64,000 nucleotides of DNA from Isoetes taiwanensis. Its lineage: Eukaryota; Streptophyta; Lycopodiopsida; Isoetales; Isoetaceae. The notes under the pieces are model-generated. The model was not told the DNA's origin. It searched no databases and saw only the letters and a program-made list of their open reading frames with translations. The position numbers and the translations under genes were made by a program. Below, piece by piece: positions 10,821 through 21,565 of this stretch (position 1 is its first letter; each line of letters begins with the position of its first letter). The stretch spans positions 1-64,000 of the forward strand of contig JAJEKV010000145.1 in assembly GCA_021234155.1 (NCBI GenBank). The letters run 5' to 3'.

Positions 10821-12100
10821 TTATAAGTCTGCTACATTCAATTGCTCTCTGAATTTTACAAATTTTACCTCTGACAATGCTTTTGTAAACACATCTGCTA
10901 CTTGACTATTGGTTTCCACATATCTCATTTGTATGAGGTTCTTCTCTGCTAAATCTCGTATGAAGTGCATACTTAGTTCAATGTGTTTGGTTCTGTCATG
11001 GAATACTGGATTTTTTACAATGGCTATGCAACTCTGACTGTCAGTCCATATTTCTGTAGGATCTTTTTGCATACATCCTAACTCATCCAACAATCTTCTT
11101 AACCAAACTAATTCTCTGGCAGCTAAGGATGATGCAGCATATTCTGCTTCAGCTGAACTCATTGCCACTGCTGCTTGTTTCTTGCACCTCCAGGTTATGA
11201 CACCTCCTCCTAAATATATAGCATAGCCAGAAGTAGATTTTCTTGTATGCAGATCTCCTCCCCAATCTGCATCACTATAACAAGTCATAGTTAGGTTTTC
11301 TGAATCAAAACATATACCATGAGTTTGTGTTCCCTTTAGATATTTGAGAACTCGCTTGGCTGCCTCCCAATGTTCTTTAGTAGCATCATGATTCCTTCTG
11401 CTCAAGATATTTACAGCATAGGCAATGTCAGGTCGTGTACTGTTTGCCAGAAAGAGTAAGCACCCAATCAGTGCTCTATATGGTACATTTTCCATTTTAT
11501 TTTCTTCATCTTTTGAGACGTTGTGAACATATGTCAGTCTATGCCCTGTTGTCATTGGAATTTTGGATGGCTTTGCCTCAACCAGCTTGAACCTTTTAAG
11601 CATATTTTCTATATGTGTTCTTTGATGCAATTTTATCCATTTCTGCTTCCTATCCCTGATAACCTCAATTCCAAGAAACTTCCTCAGTTCACCCAGATCT
11701 GACATTTGAAACCTTGACTTCAAAATGCTTTTGCACCTGTTGAGGATTTTCAAAGAATTTGCAATCATGATACAATCATCCACATATAAAGCTATAATGC
11801 AATATTCTCCATCTTCTTCAAATCTATAGAGATTTCCATCATTATGTAACTTTTCAAACCCCTGTTCTTGTAAGAAACCATTTATACATAAGTACCATTC
11901 TCTTGATGACTGTTTTAGCCCATAGACTGCCCTATTTAGTTTCCAGACCATATCCTTGCCATGTGAATATCCTGGAGCTTGCTTCATATAAGCCTCCTCC
12001 TCAAGTGTGGCATTTAAGAATCTTTGTCTTCACATCCATGTGATCGGCTCTAAATTTAATGCATTTGCCATAGCAAGCAAAACTCTAATGCTCGTGGAGC
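10821..12100 (-). pseudogene. Copia C reverse transcriptase and RNase H
   Basis: Open frame 11,987-10,821 holds the second half of RT and all of RNase H: VYGLKQSSREW, ALYVDDCIMIA (catalytic YVDD), LGELRKFLGIEV, then YSDADWGGDLHTRKSTSGY, WRCKKQAAVAMSSAEAEYAA, TDSQSCIAIVKNPVF, RTKHIELSMHFIRDLA and SQVADVFTKAL, ending FREQLNVADL. The catalytic residues look intact. The first RT blocks (ARLVAQG, DYDETYSPIVK, HMDVKT) lie just upstream in shifted frames around 12,000-12,180. Hence a nearly complete enzyme is broken by few indels. Confidence 0.93.
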
Positions 12101-12104
12101 TTGA

Positions 12105-13753
12105 CTATAGGAGAATAGGTTTCATCATAATCTCTTCCCTTTTTCTCAGTGTAACCTTGAGCAACCAGCCTTGCCTTAAATTTCTTCTTTGCCATCGATT
12201 AACTTTTACTTTGTACAACCACTTGCTTCCAATTACATTCTGTTTGCTATCAGCCTTGACAAGGTCATAAGTTTTAGTTTCTTCAAAGGATTTGAGTTCA
12301 TCATTCATGGCAGCTATCCACTTATCTTTGTTCTGACTTTGTAGAGCATCTTCAAAGTTTTGTGGAATGATTTCATCTTCTAAAATAGCCATAATCTGCT
12401 CTGGCTCAAATGTAACATGTCTTCTACTTTTCCCTGACTCATCTCTGCCATATAGTTTTCCCTCCTCTAGTTTAGCTTCCTCTACTAATTTTTCTGTCTG
12501 AGTTTTCCTTTTCTTTTTTTCCATATGATGACCAATTGACTCCTGACCTTCTGTCTGTACTTCTGGAGTCTCCATTTCAGTTTGCATTGTTGAACTCTTC
12601 ATTTCTGCTGTACTCAAGTCCTGCTTTTCTTCTTCATAATCATCTGCATCATCTAAATCAAACATAGGCGTCTCTGGTCTTGTTGTGACAATTTTGATTC
12701 CCTTTTTGTATCTATCCTTATAAAGTATGTGCTCATTAAATAAGACATCTCTGCTGACCAATACAGTCTTTGATTCTGGGACATATATTCTATATCCTTT
12801 AGAATGCTCATCATAGCCTACAAGAAATCCAACTTCAGCCTTGTTGTCTAATTTCTTTCTCAATTCAGTAGGAACATGTGCATAAACTAAACATCCAAAA
12901 GCTTTTAGCTTCTCATAGTTTATATTTTTCTCTGGATTCCATATAGCATCTGGGATGTTTCCTTTTAAACTTGCTGTAGGCAGTATGTTTTGTATTAACA
13001 CAGCAGTTTGTAATGCTTCTTCCCAAAGCTTGTTGGGCAGACCACTTCCTTTTAGCATGGCTCTGACTGCATCCATTAAGGTCCTGTTCTTTCTTTCTGA
13101 GACCCCATTTTGCTGAGGAGAGTATCTGCAGGTTAGCTGTCTTCTAATTCCATGAGCAACACAAAACTGTTTGAATTGTTTTGCAAGGTATTCACCTCCT
13201 CTATCAGACCTAATGCATTTGAGTTTGAGATTGGTTTCTCTCTCCATCTAAGCTACATATTGTTTAAATGCACTCAATGCTTGAGATTTTCTTGTCAAAC
13301 AATATGTCTTACATTTTCTCGCTATAGTCATCTCAGAAATGTTATAAAGTATCTTTTGTTGGTTCTCGCTTTGCACATTTAATGGGCCACATAGGTCGAA
13401 TGTACCAACTCAAGGGTTTCTTGAGCCCTCGCTTTTACTTTTAGAAAATGGCAACCTTGTTTAATTTGCCCAATGCACATCCTTCACAAATAAATTCAAT
13501 TGCCTCACCGGTCATGATAATTTATGTAGCCTTGCTTTAATAACCATTTCAGATTCTTACGATTTGTGTGTGCCAATCTTTTGTGCCATAGATCTACACT
13601 CTCTTCTTGAATTGAATTTATGCTATGATGCATAACATTATCCATCTCAAATAAATTGCCAACTCTTTTAGCAAAAAACTTCAACTCATTATTCAAGAAC
13701 ACATTACATTTATCTCCTTCAAAACAACTCGTATCCCAAATCATAAAAGGCAC
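12105..13753 (-). pseudogene. Copia C integrase, linker and RT start
   Basis: Frame 13,753-13,505 has the GAG-pre-integrase block DLWHKRLAHTN. The zinc-binding CX2C part and first catalytic Asp (DLCGPLN, about 13,390) are in damaged, shifted sequence at 13,250-13,500. Frame 13,247-12,105 continues the integrase core with CIRSDRGGEYL (second Asp) and NGVSERKNRT (Glu). The C-terminal GKG-like region LVGYDEHSKGYR, an acidic linker and the RT opening GSKWLYKVK follow. The integrase would join cDNA to the genome but is not continuous here. Confidence 0.9.
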
Positions 13754-15042
13754 TAACGTAAATTAAATTTACGATTATAGGGTAGTACACAAAAACATCT
13801 TCTATGTTCACAACATTGCCTTCAAGATCTTCTAGCTGCAACAAGCCCCTTCCTTTTACTTCTTGAAGTGCTCCATTTCCAACTTGGATTTTCCTGGAAC
13901 TTGTAGTTGATATATTCTTCAACAGCTCAGTAGATTGGACTACTGATCTTTCAGCTCCACTATCAACTATCAAGTGATCAGATTTATTAGTGCCTATGCC
14001 TTCATGCACAACAGCAAATTCAATATTTACCTCATCTTCGTCTATTTCCTGAGTAACTCCTTTTGCATTATCCTCCTCTTCTTGCATTACATATGCTTTC
14101 TCATAGCCTCGACCTCTTCCCCTTCCTGATCTGCCCCTGCTAGATTCTCCTCTTCCTTTAGATTTTCCATAACCTTTTGGTGTTGGACACTTTGAAGCAG
14201 CATGGCCTCTCCCTCCACAGGTATAACAATTAAATTCTTTCTTAAGCTTAGGACATTCATTCTTATAGTGTCCTGACTCATGGCAGTTATAGCACACAAT
14301 TTTTTCTTTCCTTTTAACAAACAAGACTTCAGGAGTGTCTTCATTTTGACTTTGCCTTAAGATTTTCTTCTGTTCCCATTCAGTTCTTAAGGTAGTTTCA
14401 GCTTCTTCCCTAGTCTTGCATGAATTCCTAATGAACAAGGCCAATGTCTCATTGTCACCTATGGCTCTTGATATTTGCAACACCTGACTCCTTTCAGATA
14501 TTACAACTCCAGCACCATATAGATCAACTATTAAGTTGTCAAATTTATTAAAAAACTCTCCCACATCTTCATCTTCTCTTAATTTTAAGCCCCTTAATTC
14601 ATTTTCAAGAAGATCTATCTGAGAGGAAGTTTTTTCCTCATAATGTTTCAACAAAAACTTCCACATGTCTCTAGGTCCAAGAGATCTAAGCTTAAGGCGA
14701 ATGGAAGGACTTACCTTGCATGAAATGATCCCTTGTGCCTCTTTAGCCTTGACTTGCAGAGACTTCCCACCAGTTGAACTGCTAACTCCTCCTGGCTTTA
14801 TCATCACCAAGGTGGACTTTTTGCAGACGTTCTCGCTTTTCAGCTGCAGAACCACTGGCAGACTTCGGACACACTGCTCAAGACTCCTGCTTGTGCACTT
14901 ACAGTTCCATTTGGATCTACCAAATCCCAGAGGTCTTCCACCTCCAACACATATTTGATGGCATCCTTCCAAACCTGGAATCCTGGGCCACCTTTATACA
15001 CATCTATTGTGTTCAATAAGCTTGCTGCAAATCTACTAGACA
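13719..15042 (-). pseudogene. Copia C gag and protease
   Basis: The probable start is the ATG at 15,042 (MSSRFAASLLNTID...), eight bases inside the primer site, giving the capsid N-terminus FQVWKDAIKYVLEVEDLWDL. A shift near 14,870 moves to frame 14,972-13,719, which holds the copia gag (UBN2-like) region, two zinc knuckles (CYNCHESGHYKNEC and CYTCGGRGHAASKC) and the protease motif LIVDSGAERSVV. Gag packages the RNA and the protease matures the polyprotein. The frame ends with another shift near 13,750. Confidence 0.9.
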
Positions 15043-15049
15043 TGTTGTA

Positions 15050-15061
15050 GCTCTGATACCA
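15050..15061 (-). promoter_or_regulatory. Primer binding site for initiator Met-tRNA
   Basis: In element sense TGGTATCAGAGC follows the 5' LTR end (CCTATCA) after one base. It is complementary to the 3' end of plant initiator Met-tRNA, the usual primer of copia elements. Confidence 0.92.
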
Positions 15062-15062
15062 C

Positions 15063-15633
15063 TGATAGGAATTGAGCAAAATATATATTCTTAATTCAAA
15101 TGTCCAGCAAGATTTATCATTAACAACTTGACTTAGCAAGTAATAAGAGAGCCAAAATATGGTCACTAATCCCTTAATACTTATTAATCATAGTTCAATC
15201 AATCTGTAACATAACCGTTACTATGCCCAACACTCCTGGCCGCTCACACTGCTCCTCACAACACACTGATCTATATATCACCCACAGTATATGAAATCCG
15301 ACGGTTCAGGTGATGATATACTTTCCAAAAATGTCGTACAGGTGTCAATCATTGCCTTTGAATTGTTGAAACCTAACCGGGTTTCATACGTATTCTTTTC
15401 ACGCGTATTTTATACGGCGGAAAGCGTATGGGGCGCTGATAGACTTTAATCGCTTTAAAATTCAATTCTACGCACCTCAAAGTAAGGCAGCACCCCTTTT
15501 TCATTTTGACACTCTGCACTTACATTCACTGCCACTGCTTCTCATGAATGCATGTACAACTCATAACCTACTGCCACTGCTTCTCATAGGTAGAGTTCAA
15601 TGATTTACACGACTTATATGCTGAAACCTTTCA
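15063..15633 (-). repeat. 5' LTR of copia C
   Basis: 571 bp, same ends as the left LTR. A TATA-like GATATATAGATC lies in element sense near 15,270. It is adjacent to the primer site and to the AGAAC target duplication at 15,634-15,638. Confidence 0.95.
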
Positions 15634-15763
15634 AGAACTGACCTGCTACGAACTCCAATCTACAGCTTCTCAAATCACGCAACGAAGAGATCCAATGGAT
15701 TGTGTTGCCGATCCAAAACCCGGCCCATTCACATGGCCGCTTGTCCCTAACCCTACTGATTCT

Positions 15764-15765
<2 letters not shown>

Positions 15766-15794
<29 letters not shown>
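15766..15794 (+). repeat. Poly(T) run at the left end of the 2.9-kb array
   Basis: Twenty-nine Ts after CTGATTCTGG, joined directly to the first base of unit 1. Telomere-like CCCTAACCCTA occurs just before (15,745-15,755). The other unit junctions have only 5-8 Ts here, so most of this run belongs to the target or the insertion process. Confidence 0.85.
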
Positions 15795-15798
<4 letters not shown>

Positions 15799-18668
15799 AT
15801 GACTATGCCTATTCTATGTGATAGGAAATTTCTAGTTATCATTTTGAGTTGTGAACTTCCCTTGGATATTATATGCATAGTTCAAAATCACATGCTCTAA
15901 TGGCATTTATAGTATGAGCCACTATCCCAACGTATGCATTTATTTATAAGAAAGAGAGATCCACTTTTTCCTTATTAAAAGTTGCATAATACATGCAAGT
16001 TGTATAATACATGCATGTTTGCCACTTGTTGACCATTTCTTTTGCATGCATTTCCAAGTGCATGGAATTCCAATGGGGTTACTTCCACAATTGCATATGG
16101 AAGGCAATTGCACGTCCCCCTTTTTGCACAGGTATGGAAAATCATATGCTATCTTTATTTATGGCTTTTCTATTGTCTTGGCACGATCACGGTGACAATA
16201 TCTCACACATATACCTAAACGTAACCCCTAATGCTTAGGTTTTCAGATTTCTTCAAAGCGCTTCCTAATACAAAGGCTTATGCTGTTATCCTCTATTCTC
16301 CCTTATTCTCGATTGCTATAGACCCACGTAAGCATCCGCTATGATCCTCTCCAAAGCAAAATTGAGGTCCTTATCTCATATTAGAAGACTGAGCTCTTAA
16401 TCGCCCTCTTCTTATTTTTTGCAAGCATTGTTGCTTATATAAGCACTACATGCATATCTCTTGTTTATGTAAACCTAACTCGGCAAAATGAACACCTTAT
16501 GCTTCTTTGGCCGTAAAGAATGCCGCCAGTGATGTCGGACATATATCGGAAGCAAAAGGAACCGTAATGGTGCTCACCGCTTCAAAACTCAACAAGAGGA
16601 CATCTTACAATAAGGTAAATTGATATTTCAGTTTATATTTTCAATAAATTGTGCATTTTTCTTAAAGCTTGATGCTTTAATCATGGATAAATGGTTCTTA
16701 CTTGCTCTTTAAAATGGTAACATCCTTCTAAACCAATGGTTTGATGTTCATGCTAATACTTCACCGGTGTTCTTTCTTAAACATACATAACTGTTCATTT
16801 GTCCCTTCCATGTTTCAGATTTTCTAAACTAACAGGCAAAAGGTTACAAAGGCGATCGGTTATAAACCGAGGCTCCATTTGTACCTTTTGGCCCTTCATT
16901 CATTACCAAGCCTATTGCTAATGATTTGATGTGGCCTGCACCGACCTCTCCTCGCTTTTTGTCGCCGCTTTTGTGTTTGTTAGTTGGAGTAATTTAAAAT
17001 GGAAGTGGAGTTAAGCTTTTACAACATGCACCATATTTTTCTCTCAGTGGAAGAACAGTCTCCATAAATCATGACATAAAGTTACTCTTCAAAACTTGTA
17101 AAGGTTTAAACGGGTTGGGTATGCTCTTTTAGTGAAGACATTTTCATATGGTCTCGTACATTCAAGCCATAGTTTAATCTTGTCAAAATGCTTTCTTCAT
17201 TGCCATTGCTTTGTTTGCGATTACTTGTAGCCGCATTACTTGTAGTCGATGTTAAATATTTTCCTCTCAAACATTATGTAAATTTCGGTCCATACATTCT
17301 TTGATTTATGAGAATGCCTTCTATTATATAGTCGGGTCTAATAAATCATGGCAATGACATACTTGATTGGTTGCTTAAAAAATAAGTTACAAAATATTTT
17401 TCTTCTTGCAATGATTATTCCCTTGCATGTGCAATTTATATTTCCAAGAGGGCTTTCTTGATTTTGTCCCGATTTAATGACTTTTAATGACTCTAACGGT
17501 TTGTCTACATTTGACATTTGAAATACAATCAATTGGGCGCTTTGATTCTTTGGCCTAATCTCTTTGGCCTAGATTGTTATATCAACTTACCCGTAAATTT
17601 CTTGGCTTGTAAAAGCCGAAGTTTATAAATAATAGATAATCTGGTTCAAAGGTTATTCTTGATTTATCTACTCACTGGTTTTGGTGATTTTTTGTCCAAA
17701 GGTTTTAGAGGCTAAAGGACAATAAGTACCAGATAATTCTTACGTAAGTTTGAATCTGGGTTGATAATACAGTCCTTGGGATTGACCGAGGATTGATGTC
17801 CGACCTAGGATTCTAGGTTTGGCTGGGTTTTTTTTAGACACTTCAACTCCTTGGTATAACCAGGGTTGCTTATGTCCTTTAGCCTCAGCCTTGTAAAGGA
17901 AATAAGTAACAAAAAATTGCATGATACTCACATTGATCTGACATTGTTTCAGGATAAAAGCAAGTACATTGAAGAAAGTGGACTTTGAAGTTGTCCCTAC
18001 ATGAAATAATAAGCTGACCGCATTGGGGTAAGAAGTTAACAAAATGGAGTACCCAATGATAGCTATCTAGAGGAGATGGACTTGGTGTCATCTCTCCACA
18101 CAGTACAGGGAGCGCCAGCTGCAAATCAAAAAAGGAAATGTTGGACATGAACATGGACATACTATCAATGGTTAAAAGGTATGCAATTGTTTAAATGCAC
18201 AAAGTATATGGGATTACCCTTATAAATTACACCAGATAGAGATCGGAAAAAAAACAAAGAGGTCATGTACCTCATATGCCATTCGGCCACAATAAAAAAA
18301 TAGCCATTTATATGGCTTCCATTCTATGGCCTATCACAGTCCATCGGTGAAGGACATAATAGATATCATCACCAAATTTGCAACCAACAAATTTGGCAAA
18401 TATAGATCCAAAAAGAAAGTTTGCTGTATATACGACATAATGTTTTCTCGAGGACTCAAATATGGTGTACAAGGTCTCATACAAATGATCAACGTACCAA
18501 GACTAAAATGGTAGGTCTATAACTGATCCTTAGTGTGATTCAATAGGGTATAAAATTCACAATAGGGTTGGGTTTGACCTCTGATAGTAGGGGTCAGCCC
18601 TCCCCTATGATACTGATTTCAAAAAAAATGGTCTAACCCAGTCCCTCACGGATGGAGGTAGGCTTTTT
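15795..18668 (+). repeat. Array unit 1
   Basis: Starts AATTATGACTATGCC. The pLTR part ends at the T-run 17,828-17,835. The internal part begins AGACACTTCAACTCC and ends with the hairpin-like GACC...GGGTC stretch and CGGATGGAGGTAGGC. It is the most divergent unit, with many small indels relative to units 2-4, mostly at CTG/CAG positions. The ORFs in it are short and not conserved between units. Confidence 0.9.
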
Positions 18669-21565
18669 AATTATGACTATGCCTATTCTATGTGATAGGA
18701 AATTTCTAGTTATCATTTTGAGTTGTGAACTTCCCTTGGATATTATATGCATAGTTCAAAATCACATGCTCTAATGGCATTTATAGTATGAGCCACTATC
18801 CCAACGTATGCATTTATTTATAAGAAAGAGAGATCCACTTTTTCCTTATTAAAAGTTGCATAATACATGCAAGTTGTATAATACATGCATGTTTGCCACT
18901 TGTTGACCATTTCTTTTGCATGCATTTCCAAGTGCATGGAATTCCAATGGGGTTACTTCCACACAATTGCATATGGAAGGCAATTGCACGTCCCCCTTTT
19001 TGCACAGGTATGGAAAATCATATGCTATCTTTATTTATGGCTTTTCTATTGTCTTGGCGATCCACGGTGACAATATCTCACACATATACCTAAACGTAAC
19101 CCTAATGCTTAGGGTTTTCAGATTTCTTCAAAGCGCTTCCTAATACGCGTGCAGCCATATCTTTGTTATCCTATTCTCCTTATTCTGATTGCTATAGACC
19201 CACGTAAGCATCCGGCTATGATCCTCTCCAAGCAAAGATTGAGGTCCTTATCCGTTAGAAGACCGGGCTCTTAATCTGTCCTCTTCTTATTTTTTGCAAG
19301 CATTGTTGCTTATATAAGCACTACATGCATATCTCTTGTTTATGTAAACCTAACTCGCAAAATGAACACCTTATGCTTCTTTGGCCGTAAAGAATGCCGC
19401 TTGTGTGATCTTTGGACATATATCGTGAAGCAAAAAGGAACTGTAATGGTGCTCACCGCTTCAAACTCAACAAGAGGACATCTTACAATAAGGTAAATTG
19501 GATATTTCAGTTTATATTTTCAATAAACAGGTGCATTTTCCTTAAAGCTTGATGCTTTAATCATGGATAAATGGTTCTTACTTGCTCTTTAAAATGGTAA
19601 CATCCTTCTAAACCAGTGGTTTGGATGTTCATGCTAATACTTCACTGGTGTTCTTTCTTAAACATACATAATTGGTTCATTTTGTCCCTTCCATGTTTCA
19701 GTATTTTCTAAACTAACGGGCAAAAGGTTACAAAGGTCGATCGGTTATAAACCGAGAGGCTCCATTTGTACCTTTTTGGCCCTTCATTCATTACCAAGCC
19801 TATTGCTAATGATTTGATGTGGCTGCAGGTACCGGACCTCTCCTGCTTTTGTCGTTGTTTTGTGTTTGTTAGTTGGAGTACTGAAAATGGAAGTGGAGTT
19901 AAGCTTTTACAACATGCAGTCTGCTATTTTTCTATTGTGGAAGAACAGTCTCCATAAATCATGACATAAAGTTACTCTTCAAAACTTGTAAAGGTTTAAA
20001 CAGGTTGGGTATGCTCTGCTCTAGTGAAGACATTTTCATATGGTCTCTCAGACATTCAAGCCATAGTTTAATCTTTGCCGAAAATGCTTTCTTCATTGCC
20101 ATTGCTTTGTTTGCGACATTACTTGTAGTCGCATTACTTGTAGCTGATGTTAAATATTTTCCTAACATTATGTAAATTTCGTCCATACATTACTGGATTT
20201 ATGAGAATGCCTTCTATTATATAGTCGGTCTAATAAATCATGGCAATGACATACTGATTGGTTGCTGCTAAAATAAGTTACAAAATATTTTTCTTCTTGC
20301 AATGATTATTCCCTTGCATGTGCAATTTATATTTCCAAGGCTTTCTTCAGGTTTTGTCCCCATTTAATGACTTTTAATGACTCTAACGGTACTTGTCTAC
20401 ATTTGACATTTGAAATACAATCAATTGGGCAGTTTGATTCTTTGGCCTAATCTCTTTGGCCTAGATTGTTATATCAACGGACAGAAATTTCTTGGGCTTG
20501 TAAAAAGCCGAGTTTATAAATAATAGATAATCTGGTTCAAAGGTTATTCTTGATTTATCTACTCACTGGTTTTGGTGATTTTTTGTCCAAAGGTTTTAGA
20601 GGCTAAAGGACAATAAGTACCAGATAATTCTTACGTAAGTTTGAATCTGGGTTGATAATACAGTCCTTGGGATTGACCGAGGATTGATGTCCGACCTAGG
20701 ATTCTAGGTTTGGCTGGGTTTTTTTTAGACACTTCAACTCCTTGGTATAACCAGGGTTGCTTATGTCCTTTAGCCTCAGCCTTGTAAAGGAAATAAGTAA
20801 CAAAAAATTGCATGATACTCACATTGATCTGACATTGTTTCAGGATAAAAGCAAGTACATTGAAGAAAGTGGACTTTGAAGTTGTCCCTACATGAAATAA
20901 TAAGCTGACCGCATTGGGGTAAGAAGTTAACAAAATGGAGTACCCAATGATAGCTATCTAGAGGAGATGGACTTGGTGTCATCTCTCCACACAAGCTGAG
21001 GGGCGCCAAAACAAATCAAAAAGGAAATGTTGGACATGAACATGGACATACTATCAATGGTTAAAAGGTATGCAATTGTTTAAATGCACAAAGTATATGG
21101 GATTACCCTTATAAATTACACCAGATAGAGATCGGAAAAAAAAAAGAGGTCATGTACCTCATATGCCATTCGCCACAATAAAAAATAGCCATTTATATGG
21201 CTTCCATTCTATGGCCTATCACGATCCAATCGGGTGAAGGACATAATAGATATCATCACCAAATTTGCAACCAACAAATTTGGCAGCTATAGATCCAAAA
21301 GAAAGTGTTGTCTTGTACATACGACATAATGTTTTCTCGAGGACTCAAATATGGTGTACAAGGTCTCATACAAATGATCAACGGCCAAGACTAAAATGGT
21401 AGGTCTATAATCTGTGATCCTGTTAGTGTGATTCAATAGGGTATAAAAATTCACAATAGGGTTGGGTTTGACCTCTGCTGTATAGTAGGGGTCAGCCCTC
21501 CCCTATGATACAGATTTCAAAAAAATGGTCTAACCCAGTCCTACGGATGGAGGTAGGCTTTTTTT
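18669..21565 (+). repeat. Array unit 2
   Basis: Same layout as unit 1, 2897 bp. It carries the telomere-like palindrome AACCCTAATGCTTAGGGTT at 19,098-19,116. An acceptor-like TTGTTTCAG precedes GATAAAAGCAAGTAC in the internal part, the same position class as the TTTTTCAG before the ORF in the autonomous PLE. Confidence 0.9.

Larger units (their letters stand above)
10237..15633 (-). mobile_element. Complete Ty1/copia retrotransposon C
   Basis: 571-bp LTRs (10,237-10,807 and 15,063-15,633) bound the element, with TGATAGG...CTTTCA ends on the plus strand (TGAAAGG...CCTATCA in element sense). It is flanked by the 5-bp target duplication AGAAC at 10,232-10,236 and 15,634-15,638. A Met-tRNA primer site and a polypurine tract sit at the proper places. 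The order gag, protease, integrase, RT, RNase H is copia. By eye the LTRs differ at two positions, implying a young insertion, yet the internal frame is broken at about 14,870, 13,750, 13,250-13,500 and 12,110. Confidence 0.95.
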
